DNA of 64,000 nt from NCBI RefSeq assembly GCF_023278565.1, contig NC_064673.1, positions 2,356,001-2,420,000 of the forward strand, written 5' to 3'. The notes under the pieces were generated by a model, which did not search any database, had not been told where the DNA came from, and worked only from the letters and a program-made list of their open reading frames with translations. This DNA comes from Colletotrichum lupini (taxonomy: Eukaryota > Ascomycota > Sordariomycetes > Glomerellales > Glomerellaceae). Position numbers and translations under genes: made by a program. Positions 36,239-49,200 of this stretch are shown here, one piece after another; within the stretch, counting starts at the first letter, position 1, and each line of letters begins with the position of its first letter.

Positions 36239-36732
36239 TTTTGAATGAGTCTTGCAATGTTTGGATAAGAATTGGTTCAATTGAAACGTAGTTTCATGGT
36301 GAGTAGTGAGTGAGTCAATTGAGATAGTGGCCAACATTATCGATGAGATGAGGTAAGCAGATAAGAAAGGTGGAGACGGATGTCGGCAGTCGGGCTGATT
36401 TAGCGCCGGGTACCAACTCAGCTCACGTGATTCTCATCCCGCAAATTCGTTTTGGTCAGGCTGTCAACGACAGAGGGAACATCATTCCATTCCGGCAAGG
36501 ATGCGAGTCAGGTTGTCTGGAACTGTGAAGACAAGTGGCGTTGATCACCACTGGGACTCGCCCCATACTTTCCTGCGATGACCCAACGCTTCGGTGGCGT
36601 TCTTCGTGGTTGTGCATCCGGCATTATCACGATATTCTCACGGTGAAGCACTGACTGAATTTGGGTCAAACGTCCATATTTAACATATTATATTCATTAG
36701 ATGTTGCGATAACTAATAACAATGCCTACTTC
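36239..36732. other. Intergenic region upstream of the AlaX gene
   Basis: 494 bases holding the AlaX promoter and the transporter 3' end. No gene supported. Confidence 0.5.
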
Positions 36733-38276
36733 TCATCGCGCGGCGTTGGAAGCACACGTCCACGGCTTGGTGCCCTTCTCATTTGCAATCGACTCGATAG
36801 ACGCCCACAGACCAAGCACGCAGATGAGGAAGCCCGTGAGGAACAGGATAACATTGGCCACGAACTTGCACGTCTGCTTTCCGTCCTTGAACCAGTTGCC
36901 GTAGTGCATCCACAGCCAGAAAATGCCGGGAAGACCATACGAGAACCACGAGGCGAACAGTGCGCAAATGAGGCCGAGCAGCGAGTTGAACACAGGGATG
37001 GACTCGGCAATGACCATGGACAGTGCCCAGATGCCGACGACGATGCCGATCCACGCGATGCCGGAGAGCTTGGTGCGGCGAATCATGTGCTTCGTGTTGC
37101 GGAAGAGGCGCGAGAAGATATACTTTGCGGCAACGTGGCCGTAGATGACACCAGCAATGACAATGGTCGGGATGGCGATGCCCCAGATGGCCTTGCGCAT
37201 CGTCTTGGAGCCGGCGGCGGAGAGGGCGGGGGAGGGGACGTCCGGTCCGACGAAGACGTAGATGACGATGGCGGCGAGCAGGTAGAGCGTCGTGTCGGCG
37301 ATCTGGAGGAGGGCCAGGGCCTTGGGCCAGTCCTCGGGCTTCTTGAACTCGCCGATGACGCTGAAAAAGCAGGAGTGACTCGAGAAGGCAATAGCGATGT
37401 TGGTCACGGCGAGGAAGGCGCCGGTGAAGCCGAGCTGGCGGGCGACTTCGATGCTGCCGGAGCCGATGGGGCGGGAAACGGCGACGTCACCAAGGGTCAT
37501 GAGGACGGCCAGGGTGATGGACAAGCATGCTACGTATCTTGGTAAGTCAAAGCTCATGAAAGCAAATTCTCGAAAGAAGGGCGGTTGAACTCACAAGCCA
37601 TGGACATATAACTCGTGTACTTGAGCGTTCTCGGGAAGTTGAGCACAGCGAAAACAGCCAATCCGACGACGGCCCACACAATGGTGCAGGTAGACGAGTT
37701 GGTCAGGGTGTTGAGGCAGATGGTCCAGGTCAACAAGTGGCTGCCCATGACAAAGACCTGGAAGATAACCTGCGCCCAGCCAAAGACCTCCTGGAAGACG
37801 GCGCCCATACCAATGGACTTGCCGATGACCTCGACGGCGTCGCCAAAGTTTTGCACAAAGGGGTACTCGTTGCGGAACTCAGCGAGGACGAGGCCTGAGT
37901 ACGTCGACAGGAAGCTCATGACGAGGATAAGGACAATGCCCGGGACGAGACCGACAGTCGCCAGGACGGAGGGCAGCGAGAGGATGCCCAGGGACACGGT
38001 CTCGGCGATGAGGACGATGCCACCTTGCCTGAGAGTATATGGGTTAGCAAACGAATAGCCATGGCGTCGTTGAAGCATAGCCTAGACGTACCACCAGGTG
38101 AGAGTCTTGTAGTCGATCAGTTCACCGTCCTCTCCCGTCAGGACGCTGTTGTGCTCCTCCGCCGTCGCGGGCACGTAGGCCGGCGCGGCCTCCTCACGAG
38201 CGCCGACATCCTTCTTAGCCTGGTTCTGGGCCTCCGTCATCTCGGGGCTGTTGGTAACTTCTGTGGCGGTACCCAT
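36733..38276 (-). CDS. Amino-acid transporter, AAAP family (N system / Mtr-like)
   Basis: Plasma-membrane permease for neutral or aromatic amino acids, driven by protons. Three exons (38276-38092, 38028-37595, 37529-36733) with consistent phases give 471 residues. A 60-residue hydrophilic N-terminus (MGTATEVTNSPEMTEAQN) precedes about eleven membrane segments, starting with WWQGGIVLIAETVSLGILSL, the signature of fungal Aa_trans permeases (PF01490). FTGAFLAVTNIAIAFSSHS and FGDAVEVIGKSIG follow. The first intron interrupts the WWQGG motif codon. The tail ends WTCASNAAR. The gene has an unusually long upstream gap of 2.7 kb, which suggests an extended promoter or leader. Confidence 0.93.
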
Positions 38277-40974
38277 TTTTGCCTGTAGTATACACACAGA
38301 TGTGTGATATCGGTCACTGGTTGCTGTACCTGACGCGTTGAAGCTGTCAGTAAGTCCGTCCGTCGCCCTGCGTGATGAAGGAGAAGCAGGATGAAGTTGA
38401 GAAGTGGTTCAGGAATGGAGAGAACCACGACGGACGTTCAGGTGAGGGACGAAGAGAGGGAAAAACGGTAGAAAATCTCTCGCATTCAAGACTCAGAGTC
38501 ATTCTATCCTTTGGGGGGGCCAGATTTCTTGATTAAATCCACCCAGGCCACGCCGCGATCGGCCTCGTCAACCTCACTGGAACCCGCGCAGGGCGAATTG
38601 GTCATACGAGACATCTGCCGAGGCGATCTCGGCGCGTCCGCAATGGCGAACCGCGCAGGGCCAGAGGGCCGTCAGACGGCCCACGGGGGTGTGAGACGTT
38701 GTGAACTCTTGCAGCGGCACCTTTCCCAGCAGAATGACTCGGGGCCCGCACCTCCGGCCCACTCGGGATTGTGGCGATTTGGGGGACTTTGTGCCTGGAC
38801 GTTGAAAGTTTGGAACACCGCACCCCTGCCCGGCTCTGGAGCCTCATCCACCACAACCACAACCATCTATGGAAACCCTTCCGCCGTTGATTCTTTGCCG
38901 GTGATGCCCGTCTTTTCGGTATGTTCAAACTGACGTCTCATCCATATACTGGGTGTTCGCATCTCACTCTAGTCTCAAAGTCATGAGGGGAACTTGAGTC
39001 CCGCTCCGGCAGCTAAAAAAAAATCCATCATTCGATACCAAGCTTTCTCCCACCCCCAACTCCCTAAGCTCAAGAAGAAGAAAAAAGTCAATGGGCTGAT
39101 CGGCCACCACCAAAAACCCAAAAGACGCAGAGTCACCGTACCGAAAAAGACCACAAAGAACAGGAAAATCTGCCCGGAACGCGCCTCGTACCAAAAAAAA
39201 ACTCTTCAAGCGCGCATTACCCATCCGTACCATCTCAACCCATCAAAAAAGTCCCACACGTTGGCTAATATTTACGTGATTATATCCACTTGGCACGGGT
39301 TTTTACTAATGTTGACGTCCCAGTTGGTTTGTGGAGTGGTCAATTCATGTTATTCCCAACTCCACGAGCGCAAGTCCCCCAATCTGCCCATTGCCCATCC
39401 TCTTTTGCAGGTCCCCTATCGAAACCCAAGAAAAGTCTGGAAAGATTTTCGGCCCTATTTCCCCGCGTGGTTCCTCACGATCCACGCAACGCAAGCCGAT
39501 GCCGCAGCCCGCATGCCCGGGGCCGGCGCATGCAGTCAAATCTTTTACGCAAATTTGTTCGCCAACGGGGTTTCCTGGTGTCTTGCTTTTGACTCTTGCG
39601 CCCACGGATATGAGTGCTTCCCCCTTTTGCTACTCCGCTCTGGTCTGCATGCTGCATAGAACGGCTCATTTCGCCGTAATCCGCTTCATTCTAGAAGGCC
39701 GCAACCGGTCGTCTCTATTCCTTGTGTCCTCTTCCTGTTACCGCGGACCATGGAGACGCGGCCACGATTGCCTGTCCCGGATCCGTAGCCTCTCGAGTCT
39801 CAAGTAGGTTTACTTTTCATCGGGGTGAGCATTCGTACTTCTGTGCATAAATTGCATTAAATCAATAGAAACACGTGAAGGGGACTTTTGAAGGCACCAG
39901 ATTGTAGCTAGGCCATCAAGAGCCTGTAATGCTCTTACTTTTCTCCGTAGCCACATGATAAACAACATGAGATTCTTCGCAAAAAAGGTACTCGGAGGGC
40001 AGCTAAACAGGACACAACGTTCCATTTCCCCGTATAACGCACATATAGTCATATACTAGTCCATACACGTGGATCTGGAGAACCGCGGGAGTCCGTCCCT
40101 CGTAGATCCCGTCTTGCCCGCCAGAGGTTCATGACGGCTCACGACGGCTCTCCCGAGTGGCCCCCTCCCTCTTCCTTCATCTCGTTCCCCTTTTTTTACC
40201 CTTTTAGGACGACGGGCTACTACTCCACGGTCTCTATCTACTAATCGTTCTCTTACTCACCCGCGGGTAACCGAGATCTGAGATCTCCTACCCGTACGCC
40301 TACTCCTTCTTTCCCCGGATCTTCTCACTTTCCCCTCCAAGCCATGTGCTAAATAGATCTTGTTTTTTCCCCTTCCCGTCCCCCGCAATCTGCAACGTTG
40401 ATGAAGGGTTCGTGTCACTTTAAGAGGGGGCGGGGGGAGGGGGTTTCCCTATGATCGAGATGGCGTGCTTGTTGTTTGTGAGAAAAACTGGAGCCATCTT
40501 CTGGAGAGACAGCAAGTGTGAGTGAGTGTATGTAGTGTGTGGCTGCCCAATGATGAGGTGCTTGTGTCAAACACTTCCAACATTGGCTATGAATGACGGC
40601 TTATTTCCTACAAGTATATCATGGATGCTAGTTTTATATCAAGTTTGGACTGTCCACTGGATCGTCGAAAGCCCGGCTTGTCAATGATGCTGAGGGTCCT
40701 TCCTGGGAGTCTCGTACATCAAATCGATACTAACAGGTTATTAGAGTCACTTCCCATGGCAGCTTCGCTTTCAGGGAAACACATCGGACGACAGATATTG
40801 ATGAAAGTTGATGTCTCATTCAGTCGGGATTCATACATCCCAGGTATCTGTCTAGTCTCCTCTCCCCGATCCACCCAAACTCCTTTTCTACCCTTCTTCA
40901 TCCCATACACATTATAATTACAGTGTTAAGTCATATGTAACAGGTAACGGGCCATCCCGTTAGGGAGCGTTGCG
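38277..40974. other. Long gap upstream of the transporter, with G-rich tract
   Basis: 2.7 kb lying upstream of the transporter and downstream of the RGS-LOV gene. It has pyrimidine-rich stretches (about 40140-40400) and a G-rich tract at 40426-40443 (G5-C-G6-A-G5). Open frames here are short and without domains. It may contain promoter elements, a long leader or a non-coding transcript. Confidence 0.45.
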
Positions 40975-42981
40975 TTATTTCATTGGTGTAATGATAACAA
41001 CTATCCACTCAACCTTTTCCTCCGCATTCTTCAATGGTGTCCATTGGCTGGTGAGCTTCTCCATCTTCCCTGCCTCGCTCACAAGGCTGGCAAAACCCGA
41101 CCTGCTGACAGGTCGTCCATGTTTCTTCGTGCTGCCGTCTGATTCGTCTTTGGATGAACGCCCGCCGAGGCCAATGAGACTGCCCTTCCGTGCGAGGTAG
41201 TTACCGCCGAGCATGATATCTAGCGTGGCCGTCTTTCCGTTTTGAATCACCCGTTCGCGCACCGTGTTCTTGAAGCTCTTCGTAATCGATGGCGAGTCCG
41301 CGAGGTCGGAAAGGACGGTAAAGATGTCTCGGTGCGTAATGCTATCGGCGAAAAGGCCGAGGCCGAGCGCCTCCAGCGCGGCGGCTGAACAAAAGGCAAC
41401 ACTCAGCTGAGCGGCCTTTCTCTTGTTAGGGTCTGGAGGTAGAGACGATGATCTTGGTGGGAAGGCGGAAGGTCCGTCCGTGTTTTGCAAAACAATGAAT
41501 CGGCTGTAGCCAGAGTAAACAGTGTCCAGCTGAGTGGGTGCCGAAAGGTGCTCTTCCGAGCTCGAAACCGTTAGCAACTGCTCCAAGCCGAGGCCAACGC
41601 CCTGCGACGGTGACGTATTTTCCTGATTGTTGCTGTTGTGTGTCGCATGCTTTCGGAATGGTTGGAAGAGGCTTTTCTTGGGCCCTTTGTTGTGTAGACT
41701 ATCCCTATTGCGGAGACTGGTCCGCCGTTCCTGTTTTCTGTCTCGGCTGCTCGTACGGCTCATGCGGCGACTGACTCGGGACTCCCGACCCGAGGTCTCT
41801 TCCTTTACCTCATCTAGCGCCGGCCCAAAGTTGAGAATCCGGAGGAGGTCTTTGTAGCCACCAACGTTGTCCGACACGTTGATCTGCCCTCCGAGGTAGT
41901 ATCGTAGCTTGCCGGAAGAGTCCGTGAGCGGACAGGTGAATAGAAGATTCCAGTACGGGGTGCCGTCTCTCCGGTAGTTGAGTACGAGCTCCAACGACTC
42001 CTCCTCCCGCGCGACAGTATCTCGGATGCGTTTGACGGTGTCCTGGTCCGTGAGTGACCCTTGTAAGATACGGCAGTTGCTTGAAAGAGCCTCGACTTTC
42101 GGATACCCAGTAACAGAAACGAAAGCATCTGATGCGGCGATGATGGGGTAGTCTGAGCTCAAGGCATCCGTCAAGCAGAATGACTCGGCAAGACCAGGAT
42201 ATTTGAAGACGCGAGTGCCGGATAGAGCCGCCGAGGTAGAGATGGCAAGCTGATGCTTCACAAATTCTGGATAGATGGACCGGGCAACTCGCTGCTCGAC
42301 GCATCGTGTAGATTCTGCAAACATAGATTCGAGACCTGGGAGAACAGAATTTGTCAACTGCTTCATATCGGCATTCAATGACTTGGAGACAGTTGAAGGC
42401 AGATTTGCCGGTGTCGGCATTGATGAGGCTTGTTTCCCAAACAGTGCTAATGATTTCGCGTATTCCTGGGTCCTCAGAAGAAATTCGATGTCCGAACCGC
42501 AGCCATGATTTTGGGCGAAATGGAAGAAACGTTGAGAGGCGGAAGCGTTGGCAAGAACCATCTGAAAGACCTCTCGGCCAAGGAAGTCTGGTATAGACAA
42601 AGTCTCTGGTTCGATCTCCATGACTGGTGGCCCGAAGCTTCGGCGCAGACTTGTTGAGACGCTGTCGAGACTGGGCCATATACCGGGCCCAAAAGTCGGG
42701 GATCTCGGGGACCCATCGGGATTGTAGTCGGTGTATCGACGGAAGGCGTCTTCGTTTGTGTGTAATGACAGGCCAGAATTGCTCCTCAGGCGCAAGGACA
42801 TCTTATTCGGTCGTGAGCTTCGGGGTGTCGGGGGCGGAGAGAATCTCATGGTGGGAACGGGCAGGCAGGCCGACGATGGACTGCTTCTCAATCCTGGGCC
42901 CCGTAGACCCTTTGGGCTTTGGTTGTAGTCATCATCGTATGGCGGTGTCACGGGTGACCTTCGAGACATGGAAGAGGCCAT
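40975..42981 (-). CDS. RGS-LOV photoreceptor-type protein
   Basis: Combines a regulator of G-protein signalling domain with a blue-light LOV domain, a fungal arrangement thought to link light to G-protein signalling or membrane binding. Intronless, 668 residues. The N-terminal 120 residues are Ser/Pro/Arg-rich and disordered. The RGS region begins near residue 128 (SIPDFLGREVFQMVLANAS) and continues to about 250 (YPEFVKHQ). The LOV domain, about 262-372, contains the photoadduct cysteine C303 in SSNCRILQGS (usual form GXNCRFLQ), then NYRRDGTPYWNLLF and YYLGGQINVS. A basic Ser/Arg segment (430-510) follows. The last 170 residues (YSGYSRFIVLQ, ITHRDIFTVLSD) look like a second PAS-like domain. 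The start is the first in-frame ATG (MASSMSRRSP). Confidence 0.92.
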   Translation of the reverse strand: MASSMSRRSPVTPPYDDDYNQSPKGLRGPGLRSSPSSACLPVPTMRFSPPPTPRSSRPNKMSLRLRSNSGLSLHTNEDAFRRYTDYNPDGSPRSPTFGPGIWPSLDSVSTSLRRSFGPPVMEIEPETLSIPDFLGREVFQMVLANASASQRFFHFAQNHGCGSDIEFLLRTQEYAKSLALFGKQASSMPTPANLPSTVSKSLNADMKQLTNSVLPGLESMFAESTRCVEQRVARSIYPEFVKHQLAISTSAALSGTRVFKYPGLAESFCLTDALSSDYPIIAASDAFVSVTGYPKVEALSSNCRILQGSLTDQDTVKRIRDTVAREEESLELVLNYRRDGTPYWNLLFTCPLTDSSGKLRYYLGGQINVSDNVGGYKDLLRILNFGPALDEVKEETSGRESRVSRRMSRTSSRDRKQERRTSLRNRDSLHNKGPKKSLFQPFRKHATHNSNNQENTSPSQGVGLGLEQLLTVSSSEEHLSAPTQLDTVYSGYSRFIVLQNTDGPSAFPPRSSSLPPDPNKRKAAQLSVAFCSAAALEALGLGLFADSITHRDIFTVLSDLADSPSITKSFKNTVRERVIQNGKTATLDIMLGGNYLARKGSLIGLGGRSSKDESDGSTKKHGRPVSRSGFASLVSEAGKMEKLTSQWTPLKNAEEKVEWIVVIITPMK

Positions 42982-45900
42982 GTTTGTAGTTCGGTTGGAA
43001 AAGGAAAAATGAGTGACGAAAAAGGAGCGTGATAAGTGACAGCCCTCTGGCAGGCTCGGCCGGACGTAGGAATATGACGGAAGGCGTCTATTACAGGAAC
43101 AAAGTAGCAGCTTTAGAAAAAGATACTCGTTAGCAACGACTACGGCCACATGTTATGTGATGCAGAGAAACAAAGTGACTGACACCGATAACACATGCCA
43201 CCACGAGTTGGAGGGGTTTCTCTGGAGATGGAAAAGACGGCCGACCTCCGGTGCTTATAGCAAACGCGCCAGTGGACGAACCCTGACTCGCACTGGGACA
43301 GTCTCTTTGGTGTTGTGCCAGGCTTGTCAAACGCCGTAGGCAATAAGATGTCTTAGCTCGACGCCACGAACTTGTGGGGGAAAGCCTGGCTTGCTAGAGC
43401 CTGGGTCTTCGGAGACAAACACACATAATGAGCTGCGTCTGCCGAGCGTTCTCCTTGGTTCATTGTCCCATGGCGCAGAGCAACGTTGAGGCCCGATATG
43501 CGACTTTGCTTGCGTCTGCAGGTGCGCATCGTCGATCACTACCATCAATGCCTGCCAGCTATTCCATGAATGAGCTGCCGATATTGGCCTTCCGACCTCG
43601 TTGACTAGGGCTGGGCTAGCTGCTGGTCTGTTGTTCCAGGCTTGACCATCAGGGGTCACCCAGGAGCAAACTGCATGTGAGTGTAAAAAAAGCAACGAGA
43701 CCGTGCGTCAAAGTCGGTTGGCGACTTGATTGTGGCGGCGTCGAGAAGCTCCTTAAGCTCCTTCACACGGCGATTCTACCTCGCCTAACAGCACTGTGCT
43801 GGAGCTAAGATGGACGGGGGTTGGGTGAGGATGCCACCATGCCATCCGAAGTCTGGCGTCGACGATGAGGAGGAGAGCTGCGAAGGCGTAAGGAACAACC
43901 AAAGATGCAAAGGTTGGCCAGGAAATGTTGGCTGAATCTTGGTCCACATGGTAGACGATCTCCCGCCATTGCGTGACGACGGAGTGGCACAGGCCTATTT
44001 TGGGTCCCTCCCAGACCGCCTGGTTGGCGCCTGTCCTTGTCGGGGGTTCATGAAGGGGCACGACGCCGTTGCGACGCTTTGGCCGGTGGCGGCGGTTGGA
44101 TGTCGCATGCTGCTTTTGGCAGAGTAGCGTGAGGAGGTACACGAAGGCAAGAAATGTTGTCAAGCAGAAAGCGGCGGTCAGCAAAAAGCGAGAGAGAAAG
44201 CAGGGTTGGCTCTGCAGTCGCTATTGGGGTTTTCGTTGACAGTGTCCATGTCCGTACGCCAACACGGGATTGAGGAAGCCGCGCAGGCGGGAGAGATAGA
44301 GGGACATCCGTATTTTCGTTTCAGTATAAATGAAGGTCTCGGATACCATCGACGTGAATGTCGCAGATCGAATGGAACATGTCGCTCTTTAGAGTCTGGT
44401 ACTGGCTCGGTGGATGGACCGTCGTTGGTGTGCCCCGCGGCATCTTCCTTGAACGGCAGACCAACGGTATCCGTGATCTCGTCGCCACACCAGCGAATGC
44501 TTCTCGTGTTTACCGGTGTGGCCCGGTGACCATCGCAGCTAATAGCGCTGGCGGGGACCATGAAGAGGAGGGGCGGGAGAAGAACTGCGGGCAGTAAAAA
44601 CCGACTGTGCGTCTAGCTCACGACTAGGTGTATCAGGTATCCGTCCTTGCGGGAGGCTCTAAATGGCCAATATCGAGCCGTTTTTCAGGTGAAGAGCGAT
44701 CGATAAGTTGATGAGTCGTCACAATTGACACGCGTGGGAGGACGAAAGAGAAGCTGGAGAAACACAAAGAGGTCTATGCTTAGCCAGAGTTTGGCGGCAT
44801 TCCATCGTCTAGTCCGGGCGCCAGGATGATCAGACGGTCCTTGCATGGATAGGCGGGCTGCGAGAGGGCGGGAACGACTTCAGACGAAAGAGACTGTGGT
44901 CTGTGTGACTAAACTGGCTGATTGTGCTCCTCAGCTGCGACTCGTCGTGTGATGTGCGAGCTGGAAACACTCGGTAGAGGGATGCAGAGAACTTTGAGAA
45001 GTGGGAGGAAAGCTGAGGTGGAGAGGTGGAAGGGACGAGATGCACAGTGCCCGGGCTGCTAGGTCGAGTACGTACCGTTGTTCCAAAGGGGAGTACGTAC
45101 CGCCAACGCTCGTCGTTTGCGCCTCAGACATTCAGGTCATCAAGCCTCAATGGCCGCACCAAATTTCTCCCATCCAACGCTCCTCATCCACCAGCTGAGG
45201 TGGCTTACTGCTCAGTTATCGACGGCCAACCTCGAGGACACTGGTGATATCAGAACCTGCCATTACACGCCCGAGCTTCGTGCGGCAAGCTCCTCCTCCT
45301 GCCATACCCCAGGGTTCAGTTGCCAAAAGGACGTGATCGATGAACAGCTCACCGTCTACTGCCATCCATCCGCATGAGAGCCGTTGACACTATGGGGAAA
45401 CCACGCGGGAACCAGCGACATTCTGTGGGTAACAGCGTGGTGGCTGACACCCGTATGAGAAAAGGAAGCATAATCGAGCCAGGCTCTCAGCCTCGACTTG
45501 TTAGCTCTCAGATTAGACACTGCAGGAGTATAGGTCAATCAAGCCTATGACTGATCCTACATAAACGGGGATTTGGAAAAAGTATTCAACGGGTAGTTTT
45601 GTCAATCCTCTCCTTTCCTTCCATTGCAGCATGCTTAACCTTTTGAGAGTTGGATATTTCATATCACCATGACATATGCTAGATAATAAGTCTGCACGTG
45701 GAAATATTGCAGCTCTAGGTTGAGCGAGCGAAGGTTGACCAAATTCCGACAGTCCGCTTCAAGCCTTAGCCACGGGATCTCACAAGAACTCCAGATGTTG
45801 GCCAGATGCTCAGGCTTCCGGTCCGGTCAATCCCAATCAAACTAAGAAATGCACCAGCCAACAACGACTATTCCAGCTAGCTTGAGGCTGCTGGAAGTGC

Positions 45901-46003
45901 TGAAATTACCTACATGACAATCGCCTGAGTGAAATGACGGCTGGGCCACGATGAGGATGAGGAATAGGCGAGATGCTACAGACGACTCAAAGGCCAGAGA
46001 GAC
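42982..46003. other. Gap with a possible minus-strand membrane-protein gene
   Basis: 3 kb between the RGS-LOV start and the retrotransposon. Minus-strand open frames at 43327-43695, 43753-44184 and 44178-44561 have some coding look: the middle one has two hydrophobic segments (AAFCLTTFLAFVYLLTLLC and ASLVVPYAFAALLLIV), and the last begins after a hydrophobic leader. I could not join them with splice sites of matching phase, and none has a clear start, so the gene is unproven or broken. The right part, 45050-46003, is featureless. Confidence 0.35.
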
Positions 46004-46209
46004 TGTTAGTATCCCTATGATAGGGTAGTTAGTTCGAACCGTAGGTTGACAAAGAGATTAATTGAACTATATAAATATTTGCGTAATAAGTATAGAAAAG
46101 AGGTTCTAACTATAGGTTAGGCTAGCTATAATAATTATAAATAAGGCCCCTAATTAGCCCCTACGTAGTTAACTATATACTATAGTTAAATTAGATTTCT
46201 AATCCAATA
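46004..46209 (-). repeat. Left LTR (206 bp) of the retrotransposon
   Basis: Starts TGTTAGTATCCC and matches 53394-53599 over its full 206 bp. Its outer 45 bases are nearly unmutated, while the inner end is changed by C-to-T and G-to-A (for example CCGACA at the right copy reads CCAATA here). Confidence 0.9.
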
Positions 46210-49200
46210 TTAATTTTCTCTTTTTTTTATTAATTTAATTATTATAATTAGAAATATAATTCGACCTCGGGCCCGTTTACTAAGTCGTTTCTTTTTTCCC
46301 TTTTTTTTTATTCTTTTTATATAACCTATTTTTTTATTTATATATTAACCTTTTTACTACTTATAAATTACTTTAACCCCTTATTAAGTACTATTTTTAT
46401 AAAAGTATTAGCGAGGTTATTATTATCATTAATTTAATAAATCTTAAGTATCTTACGTTTTTTATATAACTATTTAAAGGCTATAATATTAATTATAAGC
46501 CTCTTTTTTTTTATCGTCCTTAATTTAATAAGGTATTTATATAGTAAATAGGAATTAATATAGATAATTATTAGGATTAGTAAAAAGCTAAGTTAATTAG
46601 TAATCCTTTTTAATATTATTAAAATTACGTAAGCGAGGTTAACGCCGTTAACTATATTATAAACTTTTAATATAAGTATACTTCTTATTACCTATTTATT
46701 TTTAGTTAATAAGTAATAAATAATATTACTATACATAGTAAATTCGCTTTTACTTATACTCTTATTAGCTAGGATAATAATATACCCTAATTACGAGATA
46801 AGGTTATCGTTATTTATAAATAACTTATTAATAAAAACGTAAAGCTTATTTATTATAAGGTTAATTAAGTAATAAACGAGGCCTCGATCGAGATTCGTTT
46901 ATTACTATTTAAGCTACTTATTAAATACCTCGACGTTTTATTTAATTAGATTTATAACTTATACTATTTTAGCGTAGTTAAAAGTTACTTTAAGTTAATA
47001 AATACTTATAATATATACTCTTTATATAAGCTTAGTTTTATACCGCTTTTTAATATCGGTTATATTTAAATTAACGAGGTTAATTTTTTTACTCTATCCC
47101 TTTTATTAAAAAATAACGGTTTTTTTTTAATTATAAAAATCCCGCTATTAAATACTAAGAGGGTATTTATTATAAAGACCTTTTTTAATTTTATTATAAA
47201 GCCCGCTTTTTAAAGCTCCTTATCCTCTTTTTTTATAAAATTAATATCGGATAGGCTTAATATATTATTAATTTATATTCTGACGATTTTAAATTAGTTA
47301 CCTTCGTACTTAAAAACTAAGAAGTACGGGTTATATATAAATATAATTATTAATAGTTAATTAATAGAAAAATCGTAATAAGTAGCTTATTAATAAGTAC
47401 CCGATTTTACGAGCCTATATAGTAACTTAAATACTTTAATAATCGTACTTTTTAAGTACTTACTAACTATTTTTTTTAGTAAATAAGCTAGGATCTTTTT
47501 TATAAGCCCTATAGCTAATTAAGTATAGGCCTAGGTAATATTATAGCTCTAAATTTCGTATCCCTTTTTTTATAATAATATTATTAATACTATTATTAAT
47601 CGTTAATTATAGTACTATATAATAAGTAATTATATAAATAGCGTTACTTTTTTAATATTACCGTACCCTCAAATTATATACTTAGACTTCTCGTACAGCT
47701 AGGGTATTCTTTTCCCTTTAATTTTACGAACTATTCGTAATTTAAATATATAGAGGTTTATATACTTCTTTAGGTCGTAAAAAATAAATTAATAAACCTC
47801 TTAATTATAAAGAGTATTTATTTCGATAAGATCTAATCCCTTATATAGCTTTTTAATAATTATAATTACGCTTTTTTTACGTAATTAGATTACTAGCTCG
47901 AAATCGGCTTTCTTTTTTATTATATAAAAAGTATTAATTCCCTCGTTATTAATAATAAATTACTACGTTAGGACTTATTATTATAGTCTTTTATAACGTC
48001 TCGCTAGTAATATTAATACCCTTTTAGCAATTTTCTTTTTTTCGTTATTTATTAGTATTATTATAATAATCTCGTTAAGGATAATTTCTTATACTTTTAT
48101 TACGGGTTATATAGTTTCCCCTAGCTCTTTTTCTTTTTATAAATTAGAAATTACCTCGTTAAAATCTATATAATATAGTTTAACTATTATAATTAATACC
48201 TCGAGGGACTAGTTACGATCCCTTATAATTACGTAAAAGCGCTCGTTAATAAAAATTAATTTATATAGCCTAGCTTATTATTAAATAATTTCGTATTATA
48301 CTTATATATCTAAGTTTAGTAATATATTTAAATTGCCCCCTTTATTAGGCCTATTATATATAGTCATTACTTTATTAACTTATTTTTTATACTTATTTTA
48401 TATAATATCTTTATTATTTTTTTAATTACTCGGGCTCGTTAGCTTATATTTAGTAATAGTAGCGAGGCTAAAGTCGTTTTTAAATATACTCTAAACATTA
48501 ATAGCGTTAGTATAAGCCCGTTAAATCTTATTATATTATTATAGTATTTAAGTACTATTTAGAGGTATTCGTTATTAATAAAATCGGGATTTCTTTTTTT
48601 AATAATTCTAAACGCCCTTTTTAATTATTAATATACTTTTTTTACTTTTTTAATATTATAATACGCTTTAATAAGTATAACTTTTAACTATATACTATAA
48701 GCCGTTATATTTTTTTTTAAATTTTACTAACTTAAAACTAGTATTAGTATCGGTTTTAATACTGTTTAGCAGTCCTTAGTATATATCGATCTAGCCTTTC
48801 TATAGGGCTACCTAAACTATTTTTATTTATAAATCCTAGAGGAATTACCCTATTTAAAAAGATATAGCTACGTTAATTATATATAAAACTAGCTAACTAT
48901 TTAAATAAAAAATATTAACGACGATTTCTTAATTAAAGTTAAGCTTATTACGCAATTTAAATTTAAATTTACGTAGGCTTTGCGTATTTATTTAATATTA
49001 GTAATATACTTTTATTAACTACTTTAGCGCCCCTATTTCGATATTATTACTACTTAATTATTTTAAGAAGTTATATAGCCTCGTAACTAACGGGTACCCG
49101 AATTTTTAATATAATTATCTAAGCTTATTGTTCGTTAAGTAATTAATTAACTTCGTATTATTAATAAGCTTTATAAACGTATACCCTTATTATTATTTAA

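Noticed and set aside
43029..43149. Upstream extension of the RGS-LOV protein
   Set aside because: The frame is open upstream of MASSMSRR but contains no ATG, so this is taken as leader sequence.
44358..44597. Plus-strand frame with Trp-rich start
   Set aside because: Antisense to a coding-like minus-strand frame, only 79 codons, with no homology that I can recognise.
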